A DNA stretch of 64,000 nucleotides from Streptomyces pseudovenezuelae (GCF_029892565.1 NZ_JARXVH010000008.1:1-64000), one strand, 5' to 3'. Counted from the stretch's first letter, positions 15,306 to 24,783 are shown. Program-made: numbers and translations. Notes: generated by a model not told the origin, from the letters alone.

Positions 15306-17735
15306 TCACCCTTCCGGTGAGCTGGTGGTCTGGGACCTGATGAACCGCGCCAGTCGTGCGATCCCGTCGGCGATCTCGTCGTGGGTCAGGTAGCTGACGG
15401 ACAGGCGCAGGCCGTGCTCGCCGCCGCCCTCGGGATAGAAGTAGGACATCGGGGTCCAGATGACGCCGAATTCCTCCGCGGAGCGCCGCAGCGCGGTGTT
15501 GTCCGCGCGGAAGGCGACGTTGACCGCCAGGAAGAACCCGCCGCTGGGTTCGTTCCAGCGGATGCCGAGTGCGGCCCGCTCGTCCTCGGGGAAGGTCTCT
15601 TCGAGCTGCCGCAGGGTGACGCGCATCGCGTCGCCGTAGTACGCGGCGGTCTTGGAGTTGAGCTCCGAGGCGCGTTTGTCGGCGGCGAGGAGCATGCCGG
15701 CGACGACGGCCTGGGCGACCGGGGAGGTGTTCACCGTGACCATGCTCTTGATCTTGGTGAGTTCGTCCGCCAGCAGCCCGGTGCCGCCCGCGTCGTCGTG
15801 GACGTCCTGGTCCGCGATGACGAAGCCGACGCGCGCGCCGGGGAAGAGGGTCTTCGAGAAGGAGCCCAGGTGGATCACGCGGCGGTCCCGGTCGAGGGCC
15901 TTGAGGGTCGGAAGCTGGGTGCCCGGGCTGACCAGCCGGTAGGGGCTGTCCTCCAGCAGCAGGATGTCCTCCCGGGCGGCCAGGTCGAGCAGTTCCCGGC
16001 GGGTGTCCAGGGGCATGGTGGTGCCGGAGGGATTCGCGTGGTCCGGGATCACGTAGAAGGCTCGGGGGTTACGTCCGCGGGCCCGCTCGGCACGGATCGC
16101 CGCCGCCAGGTCGGCGCAGCGGAATCCGCCGGGGTCCTCCGCCACCGCCGTCAGCTCGGCGTCGAGCAGCCGCGCCGCTCCGGTGATTCCCACGTAGCAG
16201 GGGCTGGAGACCAGCAGTACGTCCCGCGGCCCCGCGATGAGGGCCCGTACGGCGAGAAGCATCGCCTCCTGGCAGCCGACGGTGACCACGATCGACTCCG
16301 GGGAGACGTCGATGTTCTCGTCCAGGCGCAGCCAGTCGGCGATCAGTTCGCGTATCTGGCCGCTCGTCGGGCCGTACTGGAAGAGCGCGGAGCGGATCTG
16401 GCCAGGTGAGGATCCACTGTCCTCCAGGTGGTCCAGGTAGCGGCGCAGGTACGTGAAGATCTGCTCGGTCTCGAAGAAGCCGTCGTACGGGCGGCCGGGC
16501 GCGAAGGAGATCGCGTCGGGGTAGCGGTGGGTGATCTCGTTGAGGAAGTTCATGGTGTCCAGCACCGGGTCACCGAGGCTGCCGTGCAGCTCCGCCTTTC
16601 GCAGCCCCGGGCCGCTCGTCCGCCCAACTGGGCGTACTGCCTGCGGGGTTGGGGCGCTGTTCGGTGCGCGCACCAGTTCCGGGCCCGCGTCCGCGACCGT
16701 GCGGATGCCGGTGAGGGTCATCGCCTCCCTCAGCTCGTCGGTGACGATGCTCAGGACGTGGCGTACGCCTTCCTGCTCGGCCACCGCCAGGCCGTGCAGT
16801 ACGGGGCGGCCCAGCAGTACGGCGTCGGCGCCCAGTGCCAGGGCCGCGAGGACGTCGGCGCCGCGGCGGACCCCGCCGTCGAGGAGGACGGGGCAGGCGC
16901 CCGCGACCGCTGCCGCGATCTCGGGCAGTACGTCGAGGGTGGCGGGCGCGCCGTCCAGCTGCCGGCCACCGTGGTTCGACACCACGATGCCGTGTGCCCC
17001 CGCCTCGATCGCCCGAATGGCGTCGGCGGCGGTCAGGATGCCCTTGACCAGGACGGGCAGGGAGCTGATGGAGCGCAGCCACTCGACGACCGACCAGTCG
17101 AGGGACGGATCGAACTGGGCCAGTGCGTGGGCGGCGGGTGCGGCGAAACCGTCTGTGGTCAGATTCGCCGGCTCGATCCCAGCGGGCAGGGTGAAGTCGT
17201 TCCGCAGATCGCGGGGCCGTCGGCCCAGATGCGGGGCATCGGCGGTGAGCACCAGTGCCTCGAAGCCCGCTCGCTCGGCGCGTTCCACGAGTTGGCGCGT
17301 CGCGTCGCGGTCGCGGAAGCAGTACACCTGGAGCCACAGCGGGGCCGCCGCGGCGGCGATGTCCTCGAAGGTCCGCCCCGCGAAGGTGCTCACGACGAGG
17401 GGAACGCCGGCTTGTCCGGCGGCCCGGGCCGTGGCGACCTCCCCAGCCGGGTGGGCGAGGGTGTGGTAGGCCACGGGCGCGACGGCGATCGGCGCCGCCC
17501 AGCGGCGGCCGAGGAGCGTGATGCCGGTGTCGGGGCGGCCGGCGCCGGTGAGGACGCGCGGGTTCAGCCGTACGCGGTCGAATGCCCTCAGGTTGTCCGC
17601 GAGGGTCCGTTCCTGTCCCGCACCGCCTTCCAGGAAGTCCCAGACGGCGGAGCTCATCCCCGTACGCGCCAGAGTGGCGTAGTCGGTGAGGGTGAGCGGG
17701 TTCGCGGTCCTGGTGCCGGCGTCCGGGCCGCTCAC
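15306..17735 (-). CDS. Hydroxymandelate oxidase fused to hydroxyphenylglycine aminotransferase (Hmo-HpgT)
   Basis: One 809-residue polypeptide joins two enzymes that are separate in the clusters I know. Residues ~1-358 are an FMN-dependent alpha-hydroxyacid oxidase (TADAPHLGRRPRDLRN, then VVSNHGGRQLDG with catalytic His255), which would oxidise 4-hydroxymandelate to 4-hydroxyphenylglyoxylate. A Pro-rich linker of about 25 residues leads to a PLP aminotransferase (~386-809) of the HpgT type, with Asn568 in DHANPSGTT and Lys628 in GSFSKTLFPGARVGF. HpgT converts the glyoxylates to 4-hydroxyphenylglycine and also serves 3,5-dihydroxyphenylglycine. GTG at 17733-17735 overlaps the hmaS stop by four bases, so the proteins are coupled. 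No stop or internal start is apparent at the junction. Confidence 0.93.
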   Translation of the reverse strand: MSGPDAGTRTANPLTLTDYATLARTGMSSAVWDFLEGGAGQERTLADNLRAFDRVRLNPRVLTGAGRPDTGITLLGRRWAAPIAVAPVAYHTLAHPAGEVATARAAGQAGVPLVVSTFAGRTFEDIAAAAAPLWLQVYCFRDRDATRQLVERAERAGFEALVLTADAPHLGRRPRDLRNDFTLPAGIEPANLTTDGFAAPAAHALAQFDPSLDWSVVEWLRSISSLPVLVKGILTAADAIRAIEAGAHGIVVSNHGGRQLDGAPATLDVLPEIAAAVAGACPVLLDGGVRRGADVLAALALGADAVLLGRPVLHGLAVAEQEGVRHVLSIVTDELREAMTLTGIRTVADAGPELVRAPNSAPTPQAVRPVGRTSGPGLRKAELHGSLGDPVLDTMNFLNEITHRYPDAISFAPGRPYDGFFETEQIFTYLRRYLDHLEDSGSSPGQIRSALFQYGPTSGQIRELIADWLRLDENIDVSPESIVVTVGCQEAMLLAVRALIAGPRDVLLVSSPCYVGITGAARLLDAELTAVAEDPGGFRCADLAAAIRAERARGRNPRAFYVIPDHANPSGTTMPLDTRRELLDLAAREDILLLEDSPYRLVSPGTQLPTLKALDRDRRVIHLGSFSKTLFPGARVGFVIADQDVHDDAGGTGLLADELTKIKSMVTVNTSPVAQAVVAGMLLAADKRASELNSKTAAYYGDAMRVTLRQLEETFPEDERAALGIRWNEPSGGFFLAVNVAFRADNTALRRSAEEFGVIWTPMSYFYPEGGGEHGLRLSVSYLTHDEIADGIARLARFIRSQTTSSPEG

Positions 17736-18754
17736 GAGGCGGTCAGCCGGTCGCGCTCCACCGCTTCGTACAGGGCGCGGATGTTGGCGCTGCCGAAACC
17801 GCGGGAGCCCTGGCGCTGGATGAGCTCGAAGAAGAGGGTGTTGCGCTCGTAGGGGGAGCGGGTGAACAGCTGGAGCAGGTAGCCCCATTCGTCGCTGTCC
17901 GCGAGTACCTGCGCGTCCCGCAGCCCGGCGATCTCCTCGTTCAGGCCGGTGAGGCGGTCGGCGAGCATCTCGTAGTAGGTGTCCGGCGTGCTCAGGAACT
18001 CCACGCCCCGGTCCCGGCAGGCACGTACGGCGGGGATGATGTCGTCGACCAGGAAGGCGAGATGCTGCACACCTTCACCGGCGTTGCGCTGGAGGAAGGC
18101 GTCGAGCTGGCCGGGCTCCTTCGACGGGTCGGGGGCGACGAGAGTGAAGATGACCCGCTCCGAGGCGCTGCGCACGACGAGCGAATCCATCGCCTGCCCC
18201 CCGACGGCCACGTACTCGGAGGAGTAGCGGGCGAAGCCGAAGGCGTCCTGGTAGAAGTCCGCGTGGCGGTCCAGGCTGCCGCCCTCGACGCAGACGGCGA
18301 CGTGGTCGAGCAGCCGGATCGGGCCCTCAGGGCGTGCGGACGGCTCCGGAGCGGCCGTCCACCGCCGGCCCGGGGGCAGGTAGGTGGCCGACCGTGCCGT
18401 GACCGGCAGGAGCGCGTGGGTGACGTCGCCGAAACCGGTCACGACGGGGCTGCCGTACGGGGTGCCGACGGACCGGGCGCCGGCCGCCACCGCCGCGTCA
18501 TGAGTGGCGGCCACGTCGTCACACGTCAGGGCGATGGTGGCGACCCCGTCCCCGTGTTTGTCGAGGAACTTCCAGACCCCCGGACCGGAGGTGACCACCA
18601 GATGCAGGTCGCCCTGTCTGAGCAGAACGGAACTCCGGTCGACCTCCACGCAGTCGGCGACCCAGGTGAAGCCCATGGCCGAGACGAAGTAGTCGGCCGT
18701 GGCCGCTTTGTCTCGCGTGTACATCTCGACGTGCGCTATGTCGTGCACAGGCAT
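17732..18754 (-). CDS. hmaS: 4-hydroxymandelate synthase
   Basis: This 340-residue non-haem iron enzyme of the vicinal oxygen chelate fold would convert 4-hydroxyphenylpyruvate and O2 to 4-hydroxymandelate. Two repeats are visible. Predicted iron ligands are His151 (LLDHVAVCV), His231 (GVQHLAFLV) and Glu310 (NTLFFELIQ), and the C-terminal helix contains RQGSRGFGSANIRALYEA. Hydroxyphenylpyruvate dioxygenases look similar; the cluster context (Hmo, HpgT, TyrA) decides for HmaS. Start ATG 18754. It lies 56 bases after the CmlA-like gene and overlaps the fusion gene downstream. Confidence 0.94.
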   Translation of the reverse strand: MPVHDIAHVEMYTRDKAATADYFVSAMGFTWVADCVEVDRSSVLLRQGDLHLVVTSGPGVWKFLDKHGDGVATIALTCDDVAATHDAAVAAGARSVGTPYGSPVVTGFGDVTHALLPVTARSATYLPPGRRWTAAPEPSARPEGPIRLLDHVAVCVEGGSLDRHADFYQDAFGFARYSSEYVAVGGQAMDSLVVRSASERVIFTLVAPDPSKEPGQLDAFLQRNAGEGVQHLAFLVDDIIPAVRACRDRGVEFLSTPDTYYEMLADRLTGLNEEIAGLRDAQVLADSDEWGYLLQLFTRSPYERNTLFFELIQRQGSRGFGSANIRALYEAVERDRLTAS

Positions 18755-18810
18755 GGAGGTGCCCTCCTGACGTGCGGGTCAAGAGCGGGTGCTTGGCCCG
18801 CCCGGTGGGA

Positions 18811-20394
18811 TTACCAGCGCCATTCCTGCTGGCCGTACAGGTGCCCGGCCTTGATGCCGCGGTCCTTGCACCAGGTCATGAACTCGTCGATCTGCTTGAT
18901 CTGGTAGGTGTCCTCGTTGTACGTGGTGGCCATGACGTGGCCCAGCCAGGGCTCCTCGCCCATGGCGTAGACGTACGCCTCCTTGGCTCCCAGCTCGGTC
19001 ATGATCGCGCCGGCCTGCTCCGCGTTGGACCCCGAGAGCTTGCGCGAGTTGCTCATCTTCTTGGTGACCGGGATGGTCAGCAGGGCCTGGTAGAGCCAGG
19101 TCAGCGGTGCTCCGTCGCACTCCATGCCGAGGTAGGCGAAGTCGGCCGTGCCCAGGTGCTGCTTGATGTAGCGGTAGAGCATCGGATCGATGCCGGAGGA
19201 GTCGGCGCCGATGAAGATCTTCTTGCCCGCCAGTTCCGCCCAGTAGGTGGACTTGGCGCGGATGTCCAGGTCACAGTGCTCGCCCAGGAAGGGGGTCGCG
19301 GTGACCTTGCCGCCGGGGAACTCGACCTCGTCGAAGTCGTCGACCTCGATCACCGGGAAGCCCTGGTGCTTGAGCATCAGGGCCATCGACGGGTCGGCCA
19401 GGTTGCCGCGCGAGGAGCGCGGCATCACGATCGCGCCCAGCCTGCCGCGAAGTTGCAGCAGGGTCTCCAGGACGATGTGGTCCTGATGGCCGTGGGTGAT
19501 CAGCACGAGGTCGATGAAGTCCGGCAGATCGTCCAGGGTGTAGCGGTCGCCGACGGAGTTGTCGGCACTGATGAACGGGTCGGTCACGACGGCGGCCTGC
19601 GGCGTCTGCAGGACGAGACAGGCGTGACCGAAGTAGCGGATGCGCCCGCCTTCCTGGATGTGCCGGTCCTCCGCGAGACTGGGCTGCTCGTTGAACATTC
19701 CGGCGAGCTGGTCCACCTGGGTGCCGGCCAGTCCGAGCCCGTCGGCGACGTGGCTCAGCGTGGTGGGGCGCACGCGTGCCTTGAACAGCTCTTCCAGCCC
19801 AGGGTGCTTGAACGGCACGTCCAGCTCCAGCACGTCCGGCGAGGTCAGCCGCGGTGTGCTCAGGATGAAGGGACGCTCGATGCCGGTCTCGTACGAGATC
19901 TGCACCGACTGCCGCGACTCCTGGTAGACGTCGCTGGTGTAGACGATCGGCTCCATGAACCGCATCTGGGCCTGGTTGTCGGTGTCGTAGGCCAGCTCGA
20001 CCAGTCCGCCGAGCTCCGGCGGCAGCTTCGGGTACAGCGGGGTCAGGTCGAATCCCGTCGCGTTCGCCCGCAGCAGTTCCTGGCCGGCGGCTACCGCATC
20101 GGCGAAGCGCAGGATCGCCGCCCGGTCGCGCTTGATGGCGGCGAGGAGATCACGCACCTCGTCGGCGCGCTCCTCGGCGATGTTGATGAAGTAACCGCCG
20201 CGCAGCTCCGGGTTGTTGCTGGCCGCGACGTGCACCTGCGGGGACTGCAGATAGGACTCGAGCAAGGGTACCTGGAGGAACGCGAGATTCATCGCGGACT
20301 GAACCGGCGCCAATGTGTACGGCCAGGCGAAGAACCTGTCTATCAGTGGCTCGACAATGACGTTCGACCGCAGGAACAGCTTCTGGTCAGTCAT
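18811..20394 (-). CDS. CmlA-type non-haem di-iron beta-hydroxylase
   Basis: This 527-residue protein matches the CmlA family in length and layout: an N-terminal alpha/beta dimerisation domain (~1-245) and a C-terminal metallo-beta-lactamase fold that binds two iron ions. The HxHxDH motif is HGHQDH at 301-306, and Glu372 (GEHCDL) and Asp398 (GADSSGID) sit where CmlA has its remaining carboxylate ligands. Relatives beta-hydroxylate amino acids held on an NRPS carrier domain, for example p-aminophenylalanine in chloramphenicol, and members occur in teicoplanin and ramoplanin clusters. The visible module's Phe code makes beta-hydroxylation of Phe one possibility. It leads the seven-gene Hpg/Dpg operon. 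Confidence 0.92.
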   Translation of the reverse strand: MTDQKLFLRSNVIVEPLIDRFFAWPYTLAPVQSAMNLAFLQVPLLESYLQSPQVHVAASNNPELRGGYFINIAEERADEVRDLLAAIKRDRAAILRFADAVAAGQELLRANATGFDLTPLYPKLPPELGGLVELAYDTDNQAQMRFMEPIVYTSDVYQESRQSVQISYETGIERPFILSTPRLTSPDVLELDVPFKHPGLEELFKARVRPTTLSHVADGLGLAGTQVDQLAGMFNEQPSLAEDRHIQEGGRIRYFGHACLVLQTPQAAVVTDPFISADNSVGDRYTLDDLPDFIDLVLITHGHQDHIVLETLLQLRGRLGAIVMPRSSRGNLADPSMALMLKHQGFPVIEVDDFDEVEFPGGKVTATPFLGEHCDLDIRAKSTYWAELAGKKIFIGADSSGIDPMLYRYIKQHLGTADFAYLGMECDGAPLTWLYQALLTIPVTKKMSNSRKLSGSNAEQAGAIMTELGAKEAYVYAMGEEPWLGHVMATTYNEDTYQIKQIDEFMTWCKDRGIKAGHLYGQQEWRW

Positions 20395-20642
20395 CTACGC
20401 CCCTCCTTCCGGGAGAAATTCGCAACAACTTCCCTCAATACATACGTGGAGCACCTGGAGTTCAAGGCGCTTATTGCGTCTCTCGCTTCAGCAGGATGCC
20501 CCGTCGGCATGCGGTGGATCAATACTCGGCGGTGTCACTCACCGATGAGCACGGAAAACTCCTGGAATTTCCCCGACCGTCCTCTCGCTCGCTCCTGGAA
20601 CGGCTTTTCAGCGCCCTTGCCCGACCGGTTCTCTCCTCGGGT

Positions 20643-20671
20643 GTTTAACTGCGCTCCGGCGCCAGTTGAAC
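20643..20671. promoter_or_regulatory. StrR-type operator, copy 3 (one mismatch)
   Basis: GTTTAACTG, 11 bases, then CAGTTGAAC: the same repeat as at 4153 with one change in the left arm. It lies in the 487-base divergent region 20395-20881, between the CmlA-like gene (leftward Hpg/Dpg operon) and the alpha/beta-hydrolase gene (rightward exporter operon). No other feature in that region is clear. Confidence 0.82.
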
Positions 20672-20881
20672 GGGTGGTGAGGCCGCGGGCCGGCCGCCGT
20701 GAACCCTTGTTGATAGGTCCGGTCGCGCGGTGACATCGTGAGGCGCAGCCGGCCGAACACCCCTGCCGCACCACGAGGAGAGGGCCTTGCCCAAGACGAG
20801 AACCGATGCCCGCGGTGATTCCGCCGACGCGCGCCGCGCAGCGTTCCCCCGCGTCGCCGGCCGGGAGTGAGCGAGACCGCC

Positions 20882-21685
20882 ATGCCCTTCGTCAGCACCA
20901 ACGGCATCCGGCTGTCCTACCAGCGCTCGGGCCGTGGCGAGCCGGTCCTCCTGATCATGGGGTCGTCCGCCGCCGGACGGGTGTGGACCGTGCACCAGAC
21001 ACCCGCGCTGCACCAGGCGGGATATGAGACGGTCGTCCTCGACAACCGGGGCATCGCACCCTCCGACGCGCCGGCCGGCGACTACTCGTTCGCCGATCTG
21101 GTCGCCGACACCCGTGGAGTGATCGAGGAGTTGGAGCTCGGCCCCTGCCGCGTGGTGGGCACGTCGATGGGTGCCATGATCGCCCAGGAGCTGGCTCTCG
21201 GCCAGCCGCACCTGGTGCGTTCGGCGGTCCTGATGGCCGGCCGGGCGCGGTCGGACGTCCTGCGGCGGGCGCAGTCGGCCGCCGACCGCGCCCTGCGGGA
21301 CAGCGGGGTGCGGCTGCCGCCCCGGTACACCGCCGCCAAGACGGTGATCGAGATGCTCTCGCCGAAGACCCTGAACGACGACGGCGCTGTCGCCTCGTGG
21401 CTGGAGCTCTTCGAGGTCTCCGGCGGTGGCGACACCGTCCCCGGCCAGTCGACGGCCGTGGACGAACTCGGCGACCGCCGTGCGGAATTGCGAGGCGTCA
21501 CGGTACCGTGCCGTGCCATCGCGTTCGCCGATGACCTGATATGTCCTCCGCATCTCGTCGCGGAAGTGGCCGATGCCATTCCGAACTGCGACTTCGTACA
21601 GATTCCCGACTGCGGTCATCTCGGGTACCTGGAGCAGCCGGAGATGGTCAACTCGGCGATCATCGAGTTTCTCGACAAGTACTGA
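20882..21685 (+). CDS. Alpha/beta-hydrolase
   Basis: This 267-residue hydrolase has a complete triad: Ser in GTSMGA (about 103), Asp in ADDLICPP (about 219) and His in CGHLGYL (about 248). The HG/oxyanion region is LLIMGSSAAG. It resembles the perhydrolase/lipase-like proteins of antibiotic clusters, such as the Bhp type that releases beta-hydroxytyrosine from a carrier protein. It could also act as an editing thioesterase; the sequence alone does not decide. ATG 20882 is chosen; GTG 20867 is in frame but overlaps its own purine-rich stretch. It opens the rightward exporter operon, 210 bases from a StrR-type box. Confidence 0.85.
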   Translation: MPFVSTNGIRLSYQRSGRGEPVLLIMGSSAAGRVWTVHQTPALHQAGYETVVLDNRGIAPSDAPAGDYSFADLVADTRGVIEELELGPCRVVGTSMGAMIAQELALGQPHLVRSAVLMAGRARSDVLRRAQSAADRALRDSGVRLPPRYTAAKTVIEMLSPKTLNDDGAVASWLELFEVSGGGDTVPGQSTAVDELGDRRAELRGVTVPCRAIAFADDLICPPHLVAEVADAIPNCDFVQIPDCGHLGYLEQPEMVNSAIIEFLDKY

Positions 21686-21774
21686 CAGAGCGATTTTCAC
21701 CGCTCGTTGCCGGGCGTCCACCAGCGGCCATTCGCCGTTCCGTGCGAGAGAACAAGAGAGCGAGGCGAAATTCC

Positions 21775-23790
21775 GTGGCCATGATGGGCGGGCCGGGTAT
21801 GGGCGGACCGGGCATGAGCGTGCCGATGCGGGTACGGCAGGGCGAGGAATCACTGACGCGGCAACGGATCAACCCGGGAACGGTGCGCCGCATCCTTCCG
21901 TACGCGCGTAAATACCGCTGGCAGGTGGCCCTGCTGGTGTTCGCGACGAGCGTGAGTGCGGCCATCACGGCTGCCGGGCCCCTGGTTCTCAAGAAGGTCA
22001 TCGACGACGGGATCCTTCCCAAGGACCTCGGGGTGGTGGTGTGGCTCTGCGTACTGCTGGCAGGCCTCTCCCTGGTCGACGCGGCGTCGCTGTTCGTCCA
22101 GAACTGGTGCTCGGGACGGATCGGTGAGGGGCTCGTCTACGAATTGCGCACCAAGGTCTTCTCCCATGTGCAGGAACAGTCCCTCGCGTTCTTCACCCGG
22201 GCCCAGACGGGTGCACTGGTCAGCAGGCTCAACTCCGATGTCATCGGCGCCCGGCAGGCCGTGACCACCATGCTGTCCCAGGCGGTCTCCACGATCCTGA
22301 CGCTGCTTCTCGTGCTCGGCGCCATGGTGTACCTGTCGTGGCAGATCACCGTGGCGGCGCTGGTGATGATTCCCCTCTTCCTGGTCCCCGCGCGGCTGAT
22401 CGCGCGCAGACTTCAGCGGCTCACCCGCGAGACGATGCAACTGGACGCGGAGATGAGCTCGATGATGAACGAGCGCTTCAACGTCTCCGGGGCGATGCTG
22501 GTCAAGCTGTACGGCCGGACGGACGAGGAGTCGTCGCTGTTCGCGGGCAAGGCCGGCCGGGTGCGCGACGTGGCGGCGCAGGCGGTCACCTGGGGGCGGC
22601 TGCTGCCGATCATCGTGTCCGTGCTCACCGCGTGCACCACGGCGCTGGTGTACGGCCTGGGCGGCAGCCTCACCATCGACGGCACCCTGCAATTCGGCAC
22701 GCTGGTGGCCATGGTGACGCTGCTGATGCGGCTCTACGGGCCGGTCAACCAGTTGTCGAGCCTTCAGTCGACCGCCATGGTCGCCCTGGTGAGCTTCGAC
22801 CGGGTCTTCGAAGTGCTGGACCTCAAGCCGCTCATCGAGGAGCGCCCCGACGCCCGGTCGGTGGACCTCACCAAAGACGTCACCGCGGAGCGGGACACCC
22901 CCGAAGGCGCGGGCGCGCTCGCGCCGGACATCGAATTCACCGAGGTCTCCTTCCGCTATCCGACCGCCCGCGAGGTGTCGCTCGCCTCACTGGAGTCGAT
23001 CGCGATACGCAAGCCCGAGCGCACGAGTGAAGCGCTGACGCTGGAGAACCTGTCCTTCCGCGCGCCGTCCGGCAAGCTCACCGCGCTGGTCGGTCCCTCC
23101 GGTGCGGGTAAGACCACCATCACTCATCTGGTGCCGCGGCTGTACGACCCGTCGTCGGGCAGCGTACGTATCGGTGGGCACGACATCCGGGAGCTGACCC
23201 TCCAGTCGCTGCGCGACACCGTCGGGGTCGTCACCCAGGATGCGCACCTCTTCCACGACACCCTGCGCGCCAACCTGTCGTACGCCCGGCCGGAGGCGAG
23301 TGAGCAGGAGCTGATCGACGCCTGCCGGGCCGCCCTGATCTGGAACACCATCGACGCGTTCCCGGACGGTCTCGACACCGTGGTCGGTGACCGCGGGTAC
23401 CGGCTGTCCGGCGGCGAGAAGCAGCGGATCGCTCTGGCCAGGCTGCTCCTCAAGGCGCCGCCGATCGTCGTCCTCGACGAGGCGACGGCCCACCTCGACT
23501 CCGAGTCGGAGGCGGCGATCCAGCGCGCGCTCAAGACGGCTCTGTCCGGCCGTACCTCGTTGGTGATCGCGCACCGGTTGTCGACCATCCGCGAGGCCGA
23601 CCAGATCCTGGTCGTCGAAGCCGGCCGGATCCGCGAGAGCGGTACCCATGAGGAGTTGCTGGCATCGGGCGGACTCTACGCCGATCTCTACCACACCCAG
23701 TTCGCCCACCAGGCCCCGGACAGCATGAGCGCCGGTTCCGGAAACCTTCCGGTCGGCCCGCAGCCGATCCCCTCGCACGACGGGGCGTGA
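21775..23790 (+). CDS. ABC exporter, fused membrane and ATPase domains
   Basis: This 671-residue half-transporter has a Gly/Met-rich N-terminus (MMGGPGMGGPGM), six predicted membrane helices over ~40-330, and an ATPase domain with Walker A GPSGAGKTT, signature LSGGEKQ, Walker B IVVLDEATAHLD and H-loop IAHRLSTI. It belongs to the MdlB/lipid-exporter-like group found in glycopeptide and ramoplanin clusters, and probably exports the finished peptide as a homodimer. GTG 21775 is chosen behind GAGGCGAAA. A stretch of about 90 residues between the two domains, rich in charged residues, is longer than usual. It sits between the hydrolase and hydroxylase genes in one operon. Confidence 0.94.
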   Translation: MAMMGGPGMGGPGMSVPMRVRQGEESLTRQRINPGTVRRILPYARKYRWQVALLVFATSVSAAITAAGPLVLKKVIDDGILPKDLGVVVWLCVLLAGLSLVDAASLFVQNWCSGRIGEGLVYELRTKVFSHVQEQSLAFFTRAQTGALVSRLNSDVIGARQAVTTMLSQAVSTILTLLLVLGAMVYLSWQITVAALVMIPLFLVPARLIARRLQRLTRETMQLDAEMSSMMNERFNVSGAMLVKLYGRTDEESSLFAGKAGRVRDVAAQAVTWGRLLPIIVSVLTACTTALVYGLGGSLTIDGTLQFGTLVAMVTLLMRLYGPVNQLSSLQSTAMVALVSFDRVFEVLDLKPLIEERPDARSVDLTKDVTAERDTPEGAGALAPDIEFTEVSFRYPTAREVSLASLESIAIRKPERTSEALTLENLSFRAPSGKLTALVGPSGAGKTTITHLVPRLYDPSSGSVRIGGHDIRELTLQSLRDTVGVVTQDAHLFHDTLRANLSYARPEASEQELIDACRAALIWNTIDAFPDGLDTVVGDRGYRLSGGEKQRIALARLLLKAPPIVVLDEATAHLDSESEAAIQRALKTALSGRTSLVIAHRLSTIREADQILVVEAGRIRESGTHEELLASGGLYADLYHTQFAHQAPDSMSAGSGNLPVGPQPIPSHDGA

Positions 23791-23847
23791 CCACCTCCCG
23801 TCCCCCGCGCGCCCGAACCGACAACCGACCGTGGAGAGAAGAAGCTC

Positions 23848-24783
23848 ATGTCGATAACCCTGGACTGGCAGCCCCGGGAGCTGACTCCGGACGGCGCGGG
23901 CGTGGGGGCGAGCGCGCAGGGGCTCCTGGAGCTCTTGGGCCGGCTCGACGTCGGCGCCCTGCTGGCGGACGAGAAGGCCCTGGTCCTCCGGGGGTTCGGC
24001 ATCACGCCCGAGACCCACGGCACGGCCGTCGACGCACTCCTGCCCCGGCGCCTGGCCTATGTGCACGGGAACTCCCCGCGTACGAAGGTGGGGGACAACG
24101 TCTACACGTCCACCGAATATCCGGCCGAGTTCGTCATCTCGATGCACAACGAGATGTCGTACTCGCACACCTGGCCGTCACGGCTGCTGTTCTTCTGTGA
24201 GCAGGCCCCGGAGAGCGGTGGCGCGACCCCCGTCGTCGACGGGCGGCTCTGGCTGTCGACGCTCGACCCAGAAGTCCGGGCCGCGTTCGCTCCGGGCGTC
24301 CGCTACGTCCAAAACCTTCATGACGGCTACGGATTCGGCAAGAGCTGGCAGGACACCTTCGAGACCGACGACCCGTCCGCAGTGGAGAGTTTCCTGACCG
24401 GCACGGGCGCGGAGTGGACGTGGACCCCGGACGGCACCCTGCGCATCAGCCATCTCCGGCCCGCCACCACCCGGCATCCCGTCACCGGTGCCGAGGTGTG
24501 GTTCAACCAAGCGGACCAGTTCCACCACGCCGGCCTGGGCGAACACGCCGCGGCCGTGCAGGAGTTGATGTCCGAGGACGAGCTGCCGCAAGCGGTGACA
24601 TTCGCCGACGGGAGCCCCATTCCCGCCGAGTACATCACTCACATCCAGGAGACGGGACTGGCCCTGGCGGTCGACGTCGAGTGGGCGCCGGGCGATCTGC
24701 TCCTCATCGACAACGTGCTGGTGGGTCACGGACGACGCCCGTTCACAGGGCCGCGCCGTGTCCTCGTCGCCATGTCCGACTGA
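23848..24783 (+). CDS. TauD/SyrP-like Fe(II)/2-oxoglutarate hydroxylase
   Basis: This 311-residue enzyme has the facial triad of the family: His100 and Glu102 in SMHNEMSYS and a distal His294 in GHGRRPFTGPRR, whose Arg residues should bind 2-oxoglutarate. A Glu in place of the second-ligand Asp occurs in SyrP-like members, which hydroxylate amino acids held on NRPS carriers (SyrP acts on Asp). It is the second candidate beta-hydroxylase of this cluster besides the CmlA-type protein. Start ATG 23848 follows GAGAGAAGAAG. It is the last gene of the rightward operon and the last convincing cluster member. Confidence 0.92.
   Translation: MSITLDWQPRELTPDGAGVGASAQGLLELLGRLDVGALLADEKALVLRGFGITPETHGTAVDALLPRRLAYVHGNSPRTKVGDNVYTSTEYPAEFVISMHNEMSYSHTWPSRLLFFCEQAPESGGATPVVDGRLWLSTLDPEVRAAFAPGVRYVQNLHDGYGFGKSWQDTFETDDPSAVESFLTGTGAEWTWTPDGTLRISHLRPATTRHPVTGAEVWFNQADQFHHAGLGEHAAAVQELMSEDELPQAVTFADGSPIPAEYITHIQETGLALAVDVEWAPGDLLLIDNVLVGHGRRPFTGPRRVLVAMSD

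Noticed and set aside
17736..17888. 51-residue N-terminal extension of the Hmo-HpgT frame
   Set aside because: It lies wholly inside hmaS and reads as a shadow. The GTG overlapping the hmaS stop gives the natural start.
1..24783. Classical glycopeptide cluster (vancomycin-type)
   Set aside because: StrR-type regulator, Hpg, Dpg, TyrA and exporter genes fit, but no Oxy P450, halogenase or glycosyltransferase is seen and a KAS/ACP operon is present. The left part is missing, so this is not proven either way.
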